Positions 1 through 7,675 of a stretch of DNA of 64,000 nt are shown here, piece by piece. Source of the DNA: Bacteroidota bacterium (GTDB lineage: Bacteria; Bacteroidota; Bacteroidia; UBA8524); contig WBUH01000017.1 in assembly GCA_008933805.1 (NCBI GenBank), positions 1 through 64,000 on the forward strand, written 5' to 3'. The stretch's first letter is position 1. Every line of letters starts with the position of its first letter. The notes beneath the pieces are model-generated. The model was not told where the DNA came from, did not search any database, and worked only from the letters and a program-made list of their open reading frames with translations. A program made the translations under genes and the position numbers.

Positions 1-49
1 GTATAGCAGACCATCTTAAAGGCCTGAGCAATCTATCAGAGAACAATTT

Positions 50-103
50 TGCCACAAAGACACTAAGACGCAAAGTAAATAGCGCCTTAGTGTCTTTGTG
101 GCA
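50..103. terminator. Long perfect hairpin, probable terminator of an upstream gene
   Basis: An 18-bp perfect inverted repeat (50-67 against 86-103) is followed by a short T-rich stretch. The arms contain the word GTCTTTGTGGC, and related words recur in the hairpins at 1109-1154 and 58798-58830. It most likely ends transcription of a gene left of the window, or belongs to a dispersed palindrome family. Confidence 0.6.
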
Positions 104-151
104 TTTTATAGAAAAGCCAATTGAATTTTTAAAAATTAATTTTCAATAAGT

Positions 152-181
152 TTTGAAAATACAAAAATATACTTACCTTTG
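152..181 (+). promoter_or_regulatory. Bacteroidota-type promoter for the 257-1051 gene pair
   Basis: The -33 element TTTG is at 152-155 and the -7 element TACCTTTG at 174-181, with an 18-nt spacer. This matches the TTTG/TAnnTTTG consensus of the primary sigma factor in Bacteroidota. The predicted leader before the ATG at 257 is about 70 nt and contains a small GGGC/GCCC hairpin near 198-210 followed by six T. Confidence 0.65.
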
Positions 182-256
182 ATGTGTGATTTGAACAGGG
201 CAATTGGCCCTTTTTTAAAGTTATAAATTTTCAAATGTTTTTGAAAGTTAAATAAA

Positions 257-637
257 ATGATTTCACTTAACCTCACCGGATACCTGATTTACCTGCCCAT
301 CACATTTTACATTACGTTTTATGTGGGCGGGGTGCTGTATCGAAGCGGTGAAGCCTTTTTAGCCGACATTTTTGAGGGTAATGCCGCCTTGGGTCATGCT
401 TATAACACATTCCTACTCACGGGCTATTACCTCCTCAACTTAGGCTATGCTACGGTTTCCATCACTTGGTGGAATGCGATTGAAACTACCGGTCAACTGG
501 TTAATGAACTGGCTTTGCGTTTGGGGGTCATTATTATGGTACTAGGCATCATCCACTACTTTAATATGTATGCCTTTTGGCGGTTTGCACCCAAACTAAA
601 AGAATTGTACGAGAACCTTAATAAATCATCAACTTAA
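257..637 (+). CDS. Small integral membrane protein, paralogue of its downstream neighbour
   Basis: I do not recognise the family. The 126-residue protein has about three hydrophobic segments (roughly 8-30, 50-75 and 85-110) and a charged C-terminus with no signal peptide cleavage site. It aligns along its length with the next protein: shared YLP-x-T near residue 12, a V-L-[YF]-x-x-G-x-x-F motif near 27, DIF-x-G near 37, and a YLLN-x-G segment in the middle, so the two arose by tandem duplication. The genes are 12 nt apart and almost certainly cotranscribed from the promoter at 152-181. Function is unknown. Heteromeric membrane partners would be one reading of the pairing. Confidence 0.8.
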   Translation: MISLNLTGYLIYLPITFYITFYVGGVLYRSGEAFLADIFEGNAALGHAYNTFLLTGYYLLNLGYATVSITWWNAIETTGQLVNELALRLGVIIMVLGIIHYFNMYAFWRFAPKLKELYENLNKSST

Positions 638-649
638 TAATTATCAATC

Positions 650-1051
650 ATGGATACTCCATTCATCGTTATCGCCTACAGTGTGTATTTACCCGTAACA
701 ATTATGCTTACGTATTACGTGGCCCGTGTATTGTTTAGCAACGGCAAGGTGTTTATGCTGGACATTTTCAGAGGGCGGGAGGAGATTGCCTTTGCAACCA
801 ACAAACTGTTTCAGGTCGGGTTTTACCTGCTCAATATCGGGTTTGCTTTGCTGATGCTGAAAGCCGAAACAGGAGTGTATAACACACAAGGTTTGTTTGA
901 AATACTGAGTTTGAAAGTTGGACGTTTCTCAATATACTTAGGTTTGATGTTGTTTGCTAATTTGTACTTGTTCTTTAGGGGCAAACGTAAATCAAAAGAA
1001 AACCAGTTGAGGGCTGAAGGTAAATTGGTTGAACCCAAACCCGAAGAATGA
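650..1051 (+). CDS. Small integral membrane protein, second paralogue
   Basis: This 133-residue protein is the tandem paralogue of the gene ending at 637. It has the same three-hydrophobic-segment layout and the same YLP-x-T, VLF-x-x-G-x-x-F, DIF-x-G and YLLN-x-G motifs. It differs by a longer, highly charged C-terminal tail (about residues 110-133, rich in Lys, Glu and Pro) that probably lies in the cytoplasm. It starts 12 nt after the first gene and is followed by an 18-bp hairpin at 1109-1154. No catalytic motif is visible, so I give no function. Confidence 0.8.
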   Translation: MDTPFIVIAYSVYLPVTIMLTYYVARVLFSNGKVFMLDIFRGREEIAFATNKLFQVGFYLLNIGFALLMLKAETGVYNTQGLFEILSLKVGRFSIYLGLMLFANLYLFFRGKRKSKENQLRAEGKLVEPKPEE

Positions 1052-1108
1052 GACAGACCCCGTTACATCTAACCAAAGTATGTTTTAATTGATATAAAGC
1101 CAACCGTT

Positions 1109-1154
1109 ACACAAGCCCAAAGACACAAAAAGTTCCGTGTCTTTGGGCTTGTGT
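1109..1154. terminator. 18-bp hairpin after the small membrane protein pair
   Basis: The arms 1109-1126 and 1137-1154 pair perfectly over 18 bp around a 10-nt loop. There is no strong T-tract after it, so it may act as a 3' mRNA stabiliser or a weak terminator. The arms contain CAAAGACAC/GTGTCTTTG, close to the word in the hairpin at 50-103. Confidence 0.5.
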
Positions 1155-1211
1155 GTTAACGATAAAAACAGCCATTGCTGCAACAAATTGCCTGAGGAAA
1201 CGGTCAATAGT

Positions 1212-1241
1212 GTTGAAAATCAGCAAATCAGGTTAACTTTG
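1212..1241 (+). promoter_or_regulatory. Promoter of the T9SS cargo gene at 1252
   Basis: A perfect -7 element TAACTTTG lies at 1234-1241, with a weaker GTTG at 1212-1215 at the -33 position. The ATG at 1252 begins only 10 nt after the -7 element, so the predicted mRNA leader is about 5 nt. Confidence 0.6.
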
Positions 1242-1251
1242 TTTAAACACT

Positions 1252-2319
1252 ATGAAAAAACTATTTACCTTATTAACAGCCGCATTTAGTGTAAGTGCAT
1301 TGAGTGCTCAGATAACCATCACCAAAAGCGATATGCCTGTTGCGGGAGATAGCTTTCAGTACATGACTGTTCAACCGATTGGAGCAGGTGTAAACGTAAA
1401 CAACACAGGCGCTAACACTATTTGGAATTTTACAAATCTTACCAAAAACGATAGTACAATGGTTAGGTATTATCGTTCAGCACAAACCCCTTATTCGTTT
1501 TACTTTTTAAACACTATGGGGCAAAAAATTGCCGATGATTTGGGCTTCGGTCAGTTTTCGTTTCAAGATGTGTATTCATTTTACAAAGCAACCAACACGG
1601 GTTTTACGGCTGAAGGAATAGGCTTCAAGTTCAGTAGTATTCCCTTGGCAGGTTTTTATACTGAAGAGGATTATATCTATAGGTTTCCGCTTACTTATGG
1701 AAAAACCGACAGCGGAGATTTTAGAGTGGTGGTTCAAATACCCGGCTTGGGCAAATACTCACAGAGCGGAACACGTAAAAACTATGTTGACGGCTGGGGC
1801 AAAATAACGTTACCAAACGGCAATCCGCTGGATTGTATCAGGGTGAAATCAGTACTTACACAAACCGATTCAATATCAGTAACACAACCCTTTCCGGTTT
1901 CGTTTGGGTTTCCATCCAGCCGTGTAGAATATAAATGGCTTACCAAAACCGATAAGGTACCTGTATTAGAATTAAGCGGTACGGAGTTAATGGGCAATTT
2001 TACACCTACATCTGTTCGTTATCGCAGTCAATCAAAAACCGGCGGCGGTGGGGGTAATGTAAGTGTTAGTGAAGTACAAGAAAACAAAGTAAGGGTATAT
2101 CCTAACCCTGCTTCTGACAAGTTGATAATAACACTTCCTGATTACGGAACAACCCATGTGAAGTTGTTTACCATGGAGGCAAAAGAAATCAATGTTCAGT
2201 TTAACCGCAGTGCTGCGGGAATAGAACTGGATGTAACCAACATACCTGTTGGAAGCTATATGGTATTTGCCAATAGCGGCAATGAGATTGTTTGGGAAAA
2301 GTTTACCATAAACCGGTAA
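1252..2319 (+). CDS. Secreted protein with C-terminal T9SS type A sorting domain
   Basis: The 355-residue protein begins with a Sec signal peptide (about residues 1-19, cut after ALSAQ). It ends with a typical type IX secretion sorting domain of about 80 residues: V-x-VYPNPASD near residue 282, then the hydrophobic strands and the PVGSYMV segment near the end. Such domains direct passage through the outer membrane by the T9SS and are removed at the surface. The middle (20-265) shows no catalytic motif that I recognise and is probably beta-rich. A Gly-rich linker of about five Gly separates it from the sorting domain. The gene is single, with its own promoter and a terminator directly after. 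Confidence 0.88.
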   Translation: MKKLFTLLTAAFSVSALSAQITITKSDMPVAGDSFQYMTVQPIGAGVNVNNTGANTIWNFTNLTKNDSTMVRYYRSAQTPYSFYFLNTMGQKIADDLGFGQFSFQDVYSFYKATNTGFTAEGIGFKFSSIPLAGFYTEEDYIYRFPLTYGKTDSGDFRVVVQIPGLGKYSQSGTRKNYVDGWGKITLPNGNPLDCIRVKSVLTQTDSISVTQPFPVSFGFPSSRVEYKWLTKTDKVPVLELSGTELMGNFTPTSVRYRSQSKTGGGGGNVSVSEVQENKVRVYPNPASDKLIITLPDYGTTHVKLFTMEAKEINVQFNRSAAGIELDVTNIPVGSYMVFANSGNEIVWEKFTINR

Positions 2320-2342
2320 TACAGCTTTGACTTTTATAAATG

Positions 2343-2370
2343 AAAAGGAGGGGACTACCCCTCCTTTTTT
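2343..2370. terminator. Bidirectional intrinsic terminator
   Basis: An 11-bp perfect stem (2343-2353 with 2358-2368), a 4-nt loop and a run of T. It lies between convergent genes, and the minus-strand VOC gene ends at 2369 within it, so it can serve both strands. Confidence 0.85.
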
Positions 2371-2743
2371 ATTGTTGGGGGTAGGTAACCACATCAACAT
2401 TTACCCCATTAGGGTCGGTAAGGGTAAAGTGACGCTCACCCCACTCCTCATTGCGAATGTCTAACGTTATAGGAATGTTTAAAGCCTTTATGCGTTCATA
2501 CTCAGCATCCACATTTTCTACTTCCACAATCAGATAAATACCCTGTCCTGTAAAGGGTTTATGAAAGATAGGGTTTTGTGTAGGATGATTGGGTAACAAA
2601 AAGCTGATTTCAGCATTTTTTGCAGGGGTTTCAAGCACAGCATAAAACTCGTTTTCAAAACGAACTTTGCAACCAAATGCAGTGCTATAAAAAGCAATGC
2701 TTTCTTGCATTTTTTCTGTAATAATTCCGGTGTTCAGTATCAT
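2369..2743 (-). CDS. VOC family (glyoxalase/bleomycin-resistance fold) protein
   Basis: The 124-residue protein has the length and beta-alpha-beta-beta-beta arrangement of a single vicinal-oxygen-chelate domain. The start (ILNTGIITEKMQESIAFYST) and the end (ERHFTLTDPNGVNVDVVTY) are diagnostic: the F-x-x-x-DP-x-G-x-x-x-x-[VL] motif closes the fold. VOC proteins dimerise to make a metal or drug-binding site. The substrate cannot be told from sequence. It follows the GyrI-like gene by 20 nt on the same strand, and both may be controlled by the YafY regulator further upstream. Confidence 0.85.
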   Translation of the reverse strand: MILNTGIITEKMQESIAFYSTAFGCKVRFENEFYAVLETPAKNAEISFLLPNHPTQNPIFHKPFTGQGIYLIVEVENVDAEYERIKALNIPITLDIRNEEWGERHFTLTDPNGVNVDVVTYPQQ

Positions 2744-2763
2744 AGTTTTCTTTTTTTTTGGGA

Positions 2764-3219
2764 TTATTCAATTCCTACTTGTATCAGGGTAATCATACTT
2801 TCAGGGGCATCCAAATCAGAGTGGATATAAATCTCTCGGTTTTTGTAGGTAGGCGTTAAACCATTCTGACCCATATAGCCAAACAGTTTACCGTATGTTT
2901 CGGGGATTTTTGTCCACTCGCCTTCGTGTATCGCCCATACGCACTTAAATTCTTCAGTGCTTTTAGTGGCAAATTCGCCCGTGTAATTCTCTGGGAATGC
3001 TTCAACAGGTATTGCAATTTCAAGTGAGAATAATTGAGCTTCATCGCCAGTAAATCCATCATAGAGCCAATAGGGAGGACCTACAATGCGCATATTGTTT
3101 TTAAGCGCATCAGCGTACAAACGATCGGCAATTACCCCAACGTATTGGGCAAGGTCTGTTACCTTAGTTTCAGTGCTGTAATAAAGCAGATTAATAGGGT
3201 TGATTATTTTAGTTTGCAT
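2764..3219 (-). CDS. GyrI-like / effector-binding domain protein
   Basis: This 151-residue protein resembles the stand-alone GyrI-like small-molecule-binding (AraC effector-binding) fold. It has a first strand, a helix, the GPPYWLYDGF loop near 47, a conserved acidic EIAIPV strand near 64, and a final strand E-x-x-I-x-x-x-D-x-x-x-PES. The open frame extends 15 codons further to 3264, but I chose the ATG at 3219. The longer N-terminus is basic and unlike the family, and an inverted-repeat operator candidate lies at 3259-3283. GyrI-like proteins bind drugs or regulate partner proteins. The likely partner is the neighbouring WYL regulator or VOC protein, which is an inference. Confidence 0.75.
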   Translation of the reverse strand: MQTKIINPINLLYYSTETKVTDLAQYVGVIADRLYADALKNNMRIVGPPYWLYDGFTGDEAQLFSLEIAIPVEAFPENYTGEFATKSTEEFKCVWAIHEGEWTKIPETYGKLFGYMGQNGLTPTYKNREIYIHSDLDAPESMITLIQVGIE

Positions 3220-3258
3220 AGTGTTATAGTTTGTAGATGCAAACCAACTACGCCTGTA

Positions 3259-3283
3259 TGACAACCCTATGTCAACAGGGTTG
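3259..3283. promoter_or_regulatory. Nested inverted repeats, candidate operator
   Basis: Two dyads overlap: TGACA-N6-TGTCA (3259-3274) and CAACCCT-N8-AGGGTTG (3262-3268 with 3277-3283). They lie 40-64 nt upstream of the GyrI-like start at 3219, in the spacer downstream of the YafY-family regulator gene. The position and symmetry suit a binding site for a dimeric regulator, most simply the adjacent YafY/WYL protein. Confidence 0.5.
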
Positions 3284-3351
3284 AATGAATATGAAAATAC
3301 ATCTGTATCGGGTTGAAAACCAATACTATTAAATTACACTTCTTAAATAAA

Positions 3352-4329
3352 TTAACCGGCTAAAACGGGTTCGTTAATTTCTGAGTGATAATGGGCATAC
3401 ACCTCTGCTGCCATTTTCTTGGTGAGTTCTTTTAATGAATCAGGATACAACGGGGTAACTTCGTTCCCGAAGCCAAGCAACCAGCTGGCAACGCCTGCGG
3501 ATACCTCACACATAAACGTCATATCAGTGGTGTCTTCTCCGCGTTTCTCATCCACAAAGCCAAAATAGTATTTCTGCTCACCCACAAAACGAAGCATATT
3601 GTTGGTAAACCGTATCACAATCTTCTCAATGTTTTTGGGCTTCATGAATTTTTCAAAATGGTGTTGCAGGCCATCAAAAGCTTCTTTCTCAAAAAACTCG
3701 TCAGTGGTATGCATACTTTTAATGCGGTCGGTACGGAAATCACGGAAATCGTGCCGAAGCCTGCACCAGCCAATTAAGTGCCAGTGGCCGCTGTAAAAAC
3801 ACAAGCCGTGTGGTTCAATTTTCCGTATAGAGGTTTTGTTGTTGTGAAACGAGTAATACTCCACCTCAAGCACCCGCTGGTGGGCAAGTGCATCCTGTAT
3901 GTCGGCTACAAAATGATTGGGAAAACCCTCGGGATGTTTTAATTGTTTGTATACTACAATAGATGAATCCAGTTTTTCAAGATATTCCTTCTCGTTGCCG
4001 CGAAGCACAGCACGTATTTTCTTCATTGCAGCACTGTAGGGCTGTGATATCGAACTGTCAGATAATTTCTCAAGCAGTTTTTCGCCCGTAAGCAAAGCCG
4101 CAGCTTCTTGTTTGCTAAAAATAACAGGCGGCAGATGATAGCCTTCTGCGATAAAATATCCAACACCCGGTTCAGCTCCAATAGGCACGCCTGCCTCTTC
4201 TAAGGCTCTTATATCACGGTACACTGTGCGCACACTTATCTCAAAGCGATTGGCAATCTCTTCGGCTTTCACTATCCGCTTACTTTGCAGATGTATCAAT
4301 GTGGCTACAAGTCGGTCAATGCGGTTCAT
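3352..4329 (-). CDS. YafY-family transcriptional regulator (HTH plus WYL domain)
   Basis: The 325-residue protein has an N-terminal winged helix (about 1-60; RFEISVRTVYRDIRALEEAG is the recognition region) and a middle segment. A WYL domain starts near residue 145, with the ligand-binding residues visible in GHWHLIGWCRLRHDFRDF near 180-200. A C-terminal WCX extension completes the family layout. YafY proteins are DeoR-like regulators that respond to small ligands or nucleic acid. The start codon overlaps the stop of the upstream SDR gene by 4 nt (ATGA), which implies translational coupling. Probable targets are the GyrI-like and VOC genes downstream, judging from the dyad at 3259-3283. Confidence 0.9.
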   Translation of the reverse strand: MNRIDRLVATLIHLQSKRIVKAEEIANRFEISVRTVYRDIRALEEAGVPIGAEPGVGYFIAEGYHLPPVIFSKQEAAALLTGEKLLEKLSDSSISQPYSAAMKKIRAVLRGNEKEYLEKLDSSIVVYKQLKHPEGFPNHFVADIQDALAHQRVLEVEYYSFHNNKTSIRKIEPHGLCFYSGHWHLIGWCRLRHDFRDFRTDRIKSMHTTDEFFEKEAFDGLQHHFEKFMKPKNIEKIVIRFTNNMLRFVGEQKYYFGFVDEKRGEDTTDMTFMCEVSAGVASWLLGFGNEVTPLYPDSLKELTKKMAAEVYAHYHSEINEPVLAG

Positions 4330-4985
4330 AGTTTACCAATAACAAACAACTCATCGTTCTCCACAAATCTAAGCCCTTTTTCATCATCCCCTGCAAGTTG
4401 TATCATAGCTTTTGCAACCGTGGCCGAGGGTATTGCCTTATACCGTTTTAGTTTTCCTACAAACAGCGGGTTAAATAGTGTCATTATCCATTTGCCTATC
4501 AACTCGCCAAACCTTGTTTCTTCCCTTTTGCCCAACAATAATGATGGTCTCACAAAAACAGTTTTATCAATGCCTAAAGCCGCAATGTCTTCTTCCATTT
4601 GCCCTTTGGTGCGTATATAAAAGTTACTGCTGTTTGCGATAGCTCCAACAGAGGATATGGTTACCATGCACGGGATGGCATTACGCTTTGCAATTTTGGC
4701 CAGTGAAACGGGTAATTCATAATCCACTCGTTTAAAAGCTTCTTGCGAACCTGCCTTTCTAATGGTAGTGCCCAAGCAACAAAACAACACATCGCCGCGT
4801 ATTTCATTTTGTATCAGCTCAGGGTCACGCAAAGGGTTTACCAACTCTTTTAACTTTGGGTGTTCCTTTCCTGTACTTGCCCGCACAATTATCTTAACAG
4901 TCCCGTAGTCAGGATGTGCCAGCAAGTAATCCGTGAGCAGGGCACCGGTTTGTCCGGTAGCGCCAAAAACAAGGGCGGTTTTCAT
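4326..4985 (-). CDS. NAD(P)-binding SDR-family oxidoreductase, HTATIP2-like
   Basis: The 219-residue protein has an N-terminal Rossmann nucleotide-binding loop GATGQTG near residue 8, a second-strand KIIVRAS, the LFCCLGTT segment near 85, and SSVGAIANSSNFYIRTKGQ, which resembles an atypical SDR active-site region with Y-x-x-x-K. The family includes HTATIP2/TIP30-like and NAD(P)H-binding epimerase-like proteins. Its substrate is not known. I chose the ATG at 4985 because it begins just before the first strand; an upstream TTG at 4994 lies inside the promoter. It forms a two-gene operon with the YafY-type regulator (4-nt overlap). Confidence 0.85.
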   Translation of the reverse strand: MKTALVFGATGQTGALLTDYLLAHPDYGTVKIIVRASTGKEHPKLKELVNPLRDPELIQNEIRGDVLFCCLGTTIRKAGSQEAFKRVDYELPVSLAKIAKRNAIPCMVTISSVGAIANSSNFYIRTKGQMEEDIAALGIDKTVFVRPSLLLGKREETRFGELIGKWIMTLFNPLFVGKLKRYKAIPSATVAKAMIQLAGDDEKGLRFVENDELFVIGKL

Positions 4986-4991
4986 TACTAA

Positions 4992-5024
4992 CAAATATAA
5001 AAGGTATTATACACCTTACTGAAA
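4992..5024 (-). promoter_or_regulatory. Minus-strand promoter of the SDR-yafY operon
   Basis: On the minus strand the -7 element reads TATATTTG (4999-4992) and a TTTC at 5024-5021 stands at -33 with a 21-nt spacer. The ATG at 4985 is 6 nt past the -7 element, so the transcript would be almost leaderless. Confidence 0.55.
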
Positions 5025-5068
5025 ACTTTTGACGAACGGATACCATTTATAAAATAAAAGCAGTGCAG

Positions 5069-5076
5069 TATTTTTG
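5069..5076 (+). promoter_or_regulatory. -7 element upstream of mnmD
   Basis: TATTTTTG at 5069-5076 matches TAnnTTTG exactly, 12 nt before the ATG at 5089. No good -33 element was found at the normal spacing. Confidence 0.45.
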
Positions 5077-5088
5077 TAAGTGTATATA

Positions 5089-5757
5089 ATGCTTGAAATA
5101 ATAACTACCGCCGATGGTTCGTCAAGTTTGTATCATCCTGATTTGAACGAAACCTATCATTCTCGTAACGGTGCATTGGCCGAGTCGATGCACGTGTACA
5201 TTGATGCTGGTTTTTCCTATTTGTTACAACGGGGAGAAAAAGCTGTGAATATTTTTGAGATGGGTTTTGGTACTGGGTTAAATGCGGCACTTACTTATAA
5301 ACAATGGACACACAATAAAAATGTGCTTGTTAATTATACCACTATCGAAAAGTACCCGGTGCCTATTGAGATTGCTGTGCAGTTGAAATACGACGGAATA
5401 ACCGACGAACCGGAAATATCAAAAGCTTATGCCGAAATGCACCAATCGGCTTGGGGCAGTTGGTTTAATTTAGCAACAGGTTTTGATGTGATAAAAGTTG
5501 AGGGGGATATCACTCAATATCATCACAAGGGACATTATAACCTTGTTTATTTTGATGCTTTTGCGCCCTCAAAACAGGCTGAGGTTTGGCAAACAGAAAT
5601 TCTTGAAAGCCTTGTGGCAGCAATGGATAGGGGAGGGGTGCTGGTTACCTATTGCGCAAAGGGACAGTTTAAAAGAACCCTTAAAGCGCTGGGGTTACAA
5701 GTAGAAGCATTACCCGGACCGGCAGGTAAAAAACAAATTACCCGGGCACACAAGTAA
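5089..5757 (+). CDS. mnmD: tRNA (5-methylaminomethyl-2-thiouridine)-methyltransferase MnmD
   Basis: The 222-residue protein matches the stand-alone MnmD, equal to the MnmC2 half of E. coli MnmC. It methylates nm5(s2)U34 in tRNA anticodons with SAM. Diagnostic features are the start with YHPDLNETYHSRNGALAES, the SAM-binding loop FEMGFGTGLNAAL near 57, and the catalytic-site motif YFDAFAPSKQAEVW near 157, followed by GGVLVTYCAKGQFKRTLKALG and a short C-terminal end. The FAD oxidase half (MnmC1) is absent, as is usual in Bacteroidota. The frame opens at a GTG (5080), but the ATG at 5089 is a better start. Confidence 0.92.
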   Translation: MLEIITTADGSSSLYHPDLNETYHSRNGALAESMHVYIDAGFSYLLQRGEKAVNIFEMGFGTGLNAALTYKQWTHNKNVLVNYTTIEKYPVPIEIAVQLKYDGITDEPEISKAYAEMHQSAWGSWFNLATGFDVIKVEGDITQYHHKGHYNLVYFDAFAPSKQAEVWQTEILESLVAAMDRGGVLVTYCAKGQFKRTLKALGLQVEALPGPAGKKQITRAHK

Positions 5758-5875
5758 CCAAAAAACTATACATCCTTTGGTATAAGTGGGGTAAAAAGTT
5801 TTTTTGCATTTAGATTAAATATATATATTCGACGGTAGAATATTAACTACCGAAAAACTAAACACACACGCAAGC

Positions 5876-6499
5876 ATGAAAGTTCTAAAAGCAGTATTTA
5901 TAATCCTTATTGTTTTAGCAGCCTTACTAGTAATAGTTGGCTTGTTTATGCCTTCAAAATTCAGCACTGAGCGTTCATTAGTAATTAATGCACCCCAGGA
6001 GCAAATTTTTGAGCAAATAAATAATCTTAAGAACTGGAATAATTGGAATGCTTGGAACAAAACAGATCCTAACTGGCAGGTAACATACAGCGAAGCACTT
6101 TCAGGTGTAGGGGCATCATACTCATGGGTAAGCCAAAACGAACAGATTGGCAAGGGTAAGGTTACTATCACCAAATCAGAACCGATGAGTGTTGTGGATG
6201 GTACCATGGAGTTTGAAGGAATGAATCCCGCAAAAATCTATCATAAACTTGAGCCACAAGACGGCGGCATAAAAGTTACCATGGGTATTGAATCAGATTT
6301 GGGAAATAATATACTTATTAAATATATGTTTGGTTTGTGGGGTGATAAAATGGTAGGCGGAAACTACGAGAAGTCGTTGCAAACACTTAACGATTATATT
6401 AAAGCTAATCCTCCTGCACCACAAGCACCGGCAGAACCTGCTGCTAATGATACTGCGCATAACCACGATAGTAGTGCTGCTACCCAACCGGCGCATTAA
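5876..6499 (+). CDS. Membrane-anchored SRPBCC (START-like) family protein
   Basis: The 207-residue protein has one N-terminal membrane segment (about 4-26), then a Bet v1/START-like SRPBCC domain (about 30-172). Typical features are the start of the fold (STERSLVINAPQEQIFEQI), a Trp-rich NNWNAWNKTDP region, and a final helix with YEKSLQTLNDYI. The last 30 residues are a low-complexity Pro/Ala/His tail. Such proteins bind hydrophobic ligands. Similar polyketide-cyclase-like proteins are common in Bacteroidota and mostly uncharacterised. A short CGGTAG...CTACCG palindrome at 5833-5852 lies in its leader. Confidence 0.8.
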   Translation: MKVLKAVFIILIVLAALLVIVGLFMPSKFSTERSLVINAPQEQIFEQINNLKNWNNWNAWNKTDPNWQVTYSEALSGVGASYSWVSQNEQIGKGKVTITKSEPMSVVDGTMEFEGMNPAKIYHKLEPQDGGIKVTMGIESDLGNNILIKYMFGLWGDKMVGGNYEKSLQTLNDYIKANPPAPQAPAEPAANDTAHNHDSSAATQPAH

Positions 6500-6524
6500 T
6501 ACGAAACAAGATTTAACCTATAAT

Positions 6525-6550
6525 AAAAAGCCGCTTATTGCGGCTTTTTT
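6525..6550. terminator. Bidirectional intrinsic terminator
   Basis: A ten-bp stem of AAAAAGCCGC and its complement with a 5-nt loop, then a T-run. It serves the SRPBCC gene, and the convergent EamA gene ends in its loop. Confidence 0.85.
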
Positions 6551-7437
6551 GTTGTATTGATACCGTTGTTTACTAAGTAAACCCCTGCAAGGGTTAATAC
6601 GGTAGATATGGCTATCTTAAAAGTCAGTTGTTCATTAAGAAAGTACCACCCTAAAAATACAGCTACAATGGTATTGATGTGTGAGTACATTGAAACTGTT
6701 GTTGCAGGTAGTTTATTCAGCACATACATAAAGCAGCCGTATGCCACTATTGAGCCAAATATAATAAGGTAGGCAAGTGCCCAAAGTGCATCACTGCTAA
6801 CAACGTTTAGTTTTGAAAATTCACCCGAAAAAAAGGCAAACGGCAGCAAAAACAATCCGGCAGTAACCATTTGCCAACCTGAAAACTGTAAAGAGTGGAG
6901 CGTAATGGTAGCTGTTTTACGGTAAACCGCTCCATAACCCCAGCACACTATTGCAATAAACATAGCCAGCAGGCTCCATCTAAAATCCTCGCTTTTCAGC
7001 AAATCAAGCTTTTCATAAAATATAAATAGCTGCCCTACAAAGCCCAACAGTATACCTGTAATTACCTTAGCATTCGGTTTGCTTTGTCCCAAAGCCCAGC
7101 TAAAAAAGAAAACCGCAAACGGAAAAGTTGCGCTGATAATAGCAGTGAGTCCGCTGCTCACAAATTGCTGTGCCCAAACCAATAATCCGTTTCCAATACC
7201 CAACATAAGCAACGACATTATAATAATGTGCTTAAACTGGTCTTTAGGAGGTAGCGGGTATTTACGGATAAAGAAATAGGTGAGGATTAATGTTCCGGCT
7301 ATCAAATGCCTTAAACTGGCAAACAACATTGGGGGGAAGCTCTTTATGCCCACCCCTATAGCCAAGTAAGTTGTGCCCCAAAAGAAGGCTACGCATGCAA
7401 AAGCACCCCATGCTTTTGCACTATCATTAACTGCCAT
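6535..7437 (-). CDS. EamA/DMT-family transporter
   Basis: The 300-residue membrane protein has ten predicted transmembrane segments in two halves of five, the hallmark of the drug/metabolite transporter superfamily. Recognisable signatures are FFWGTTYLAIGVGIKSFPP near residue 20 (first EamA repeat), the conserved Pro-rich loop, and the second repeat starting near 155 with CWGYGAVYRK. Family members export amino acids, nucleotides or other metabolites. The substrate is not predictable. It has its own minus-strand promoter at 7454-7484, divergent from the ribosomal operon. Confidence 0.88.
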   Translation of the reverse strand: MAVNDSAKAWGAFACVAFFWGTTYLAIGVGIKSFPPMLFASLRHLIAGTLILTYFFIRKYPLPPKDQFKHIIIMSLLMLGIGNGLLVWAQQFVSSGLTAIISATFPFAVFFFSWALGQSKPNAKVITGILLGFVGQLFIFYEKLDLLKSEDFRWSLLAMFIAIVCWGYGAVYRKTATITLHSLQFSGWQMVTAGLFLLPFAFFSGEFSKLNVVSSDALWALAYLIIFGSIVAYGCFMYVLNKLPATTVSMYSHINTIVAVFLGWYFLNEQLTFKIAISTVLTLAGVYLVNNGINTTKKPQ

Positions 7438-7453
7438 TAGTTTATTAAAGGCT

Positions 7454-7484
7454 CAAAAGTAAATTTAATTTACCGTCCCTCAAA
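7454..7484 (-). promoter_or_regulatory. Minus-strand promoter of the EamA transporter gene
   Basis: On the minus strand TTTG (7484-7481), a 19-nt spacer and TACTTTTG (7461-7454) form an almost ideal Bacteroidota promoter, 16 nt before the start codon. Confidence 0.75.
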
Positions 7485-7608
7485 AAAACACACCAATTAT
7501 AATACCTGTTTGCACTACCTTTGTTAGCTTTTTTACAATGCACAGCAAGTTCTATTTAGCTAAACAGTTAAATATGCGTAAAGAAAATTTAAAAATTTTA
7601 TGTAGTGT

Positions 7609-7640
7609 GTTGTATTTGGGCAAAATAAGGCATACCTTTG
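7609..7640 (+). promoter_or_regulatory. Promoter of the rpsL-rpsG-fusA-S10-spc operon
   Basis: GTTG at 7609-7612, a 20-nt spacer and a perfect TACCTTTG at 7633-7640. The leader to rpsL is about 30 nt. A second TACCTTTG lies at 7516-7523 without a good -33 element and could be an additional weak start. Confidence 0.7.
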
Positions 7641-7675
7641 CCGTCCTTTTAAAATAGAATAATTGTAGATAAAAT

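Noticed and set aside
7516-7523. TACCTTTG as a second rpsL promoter
   Set aside because: Only the -7 element fits; nothing like TTTG is at the -33 position, so I did not list it as a promoter.
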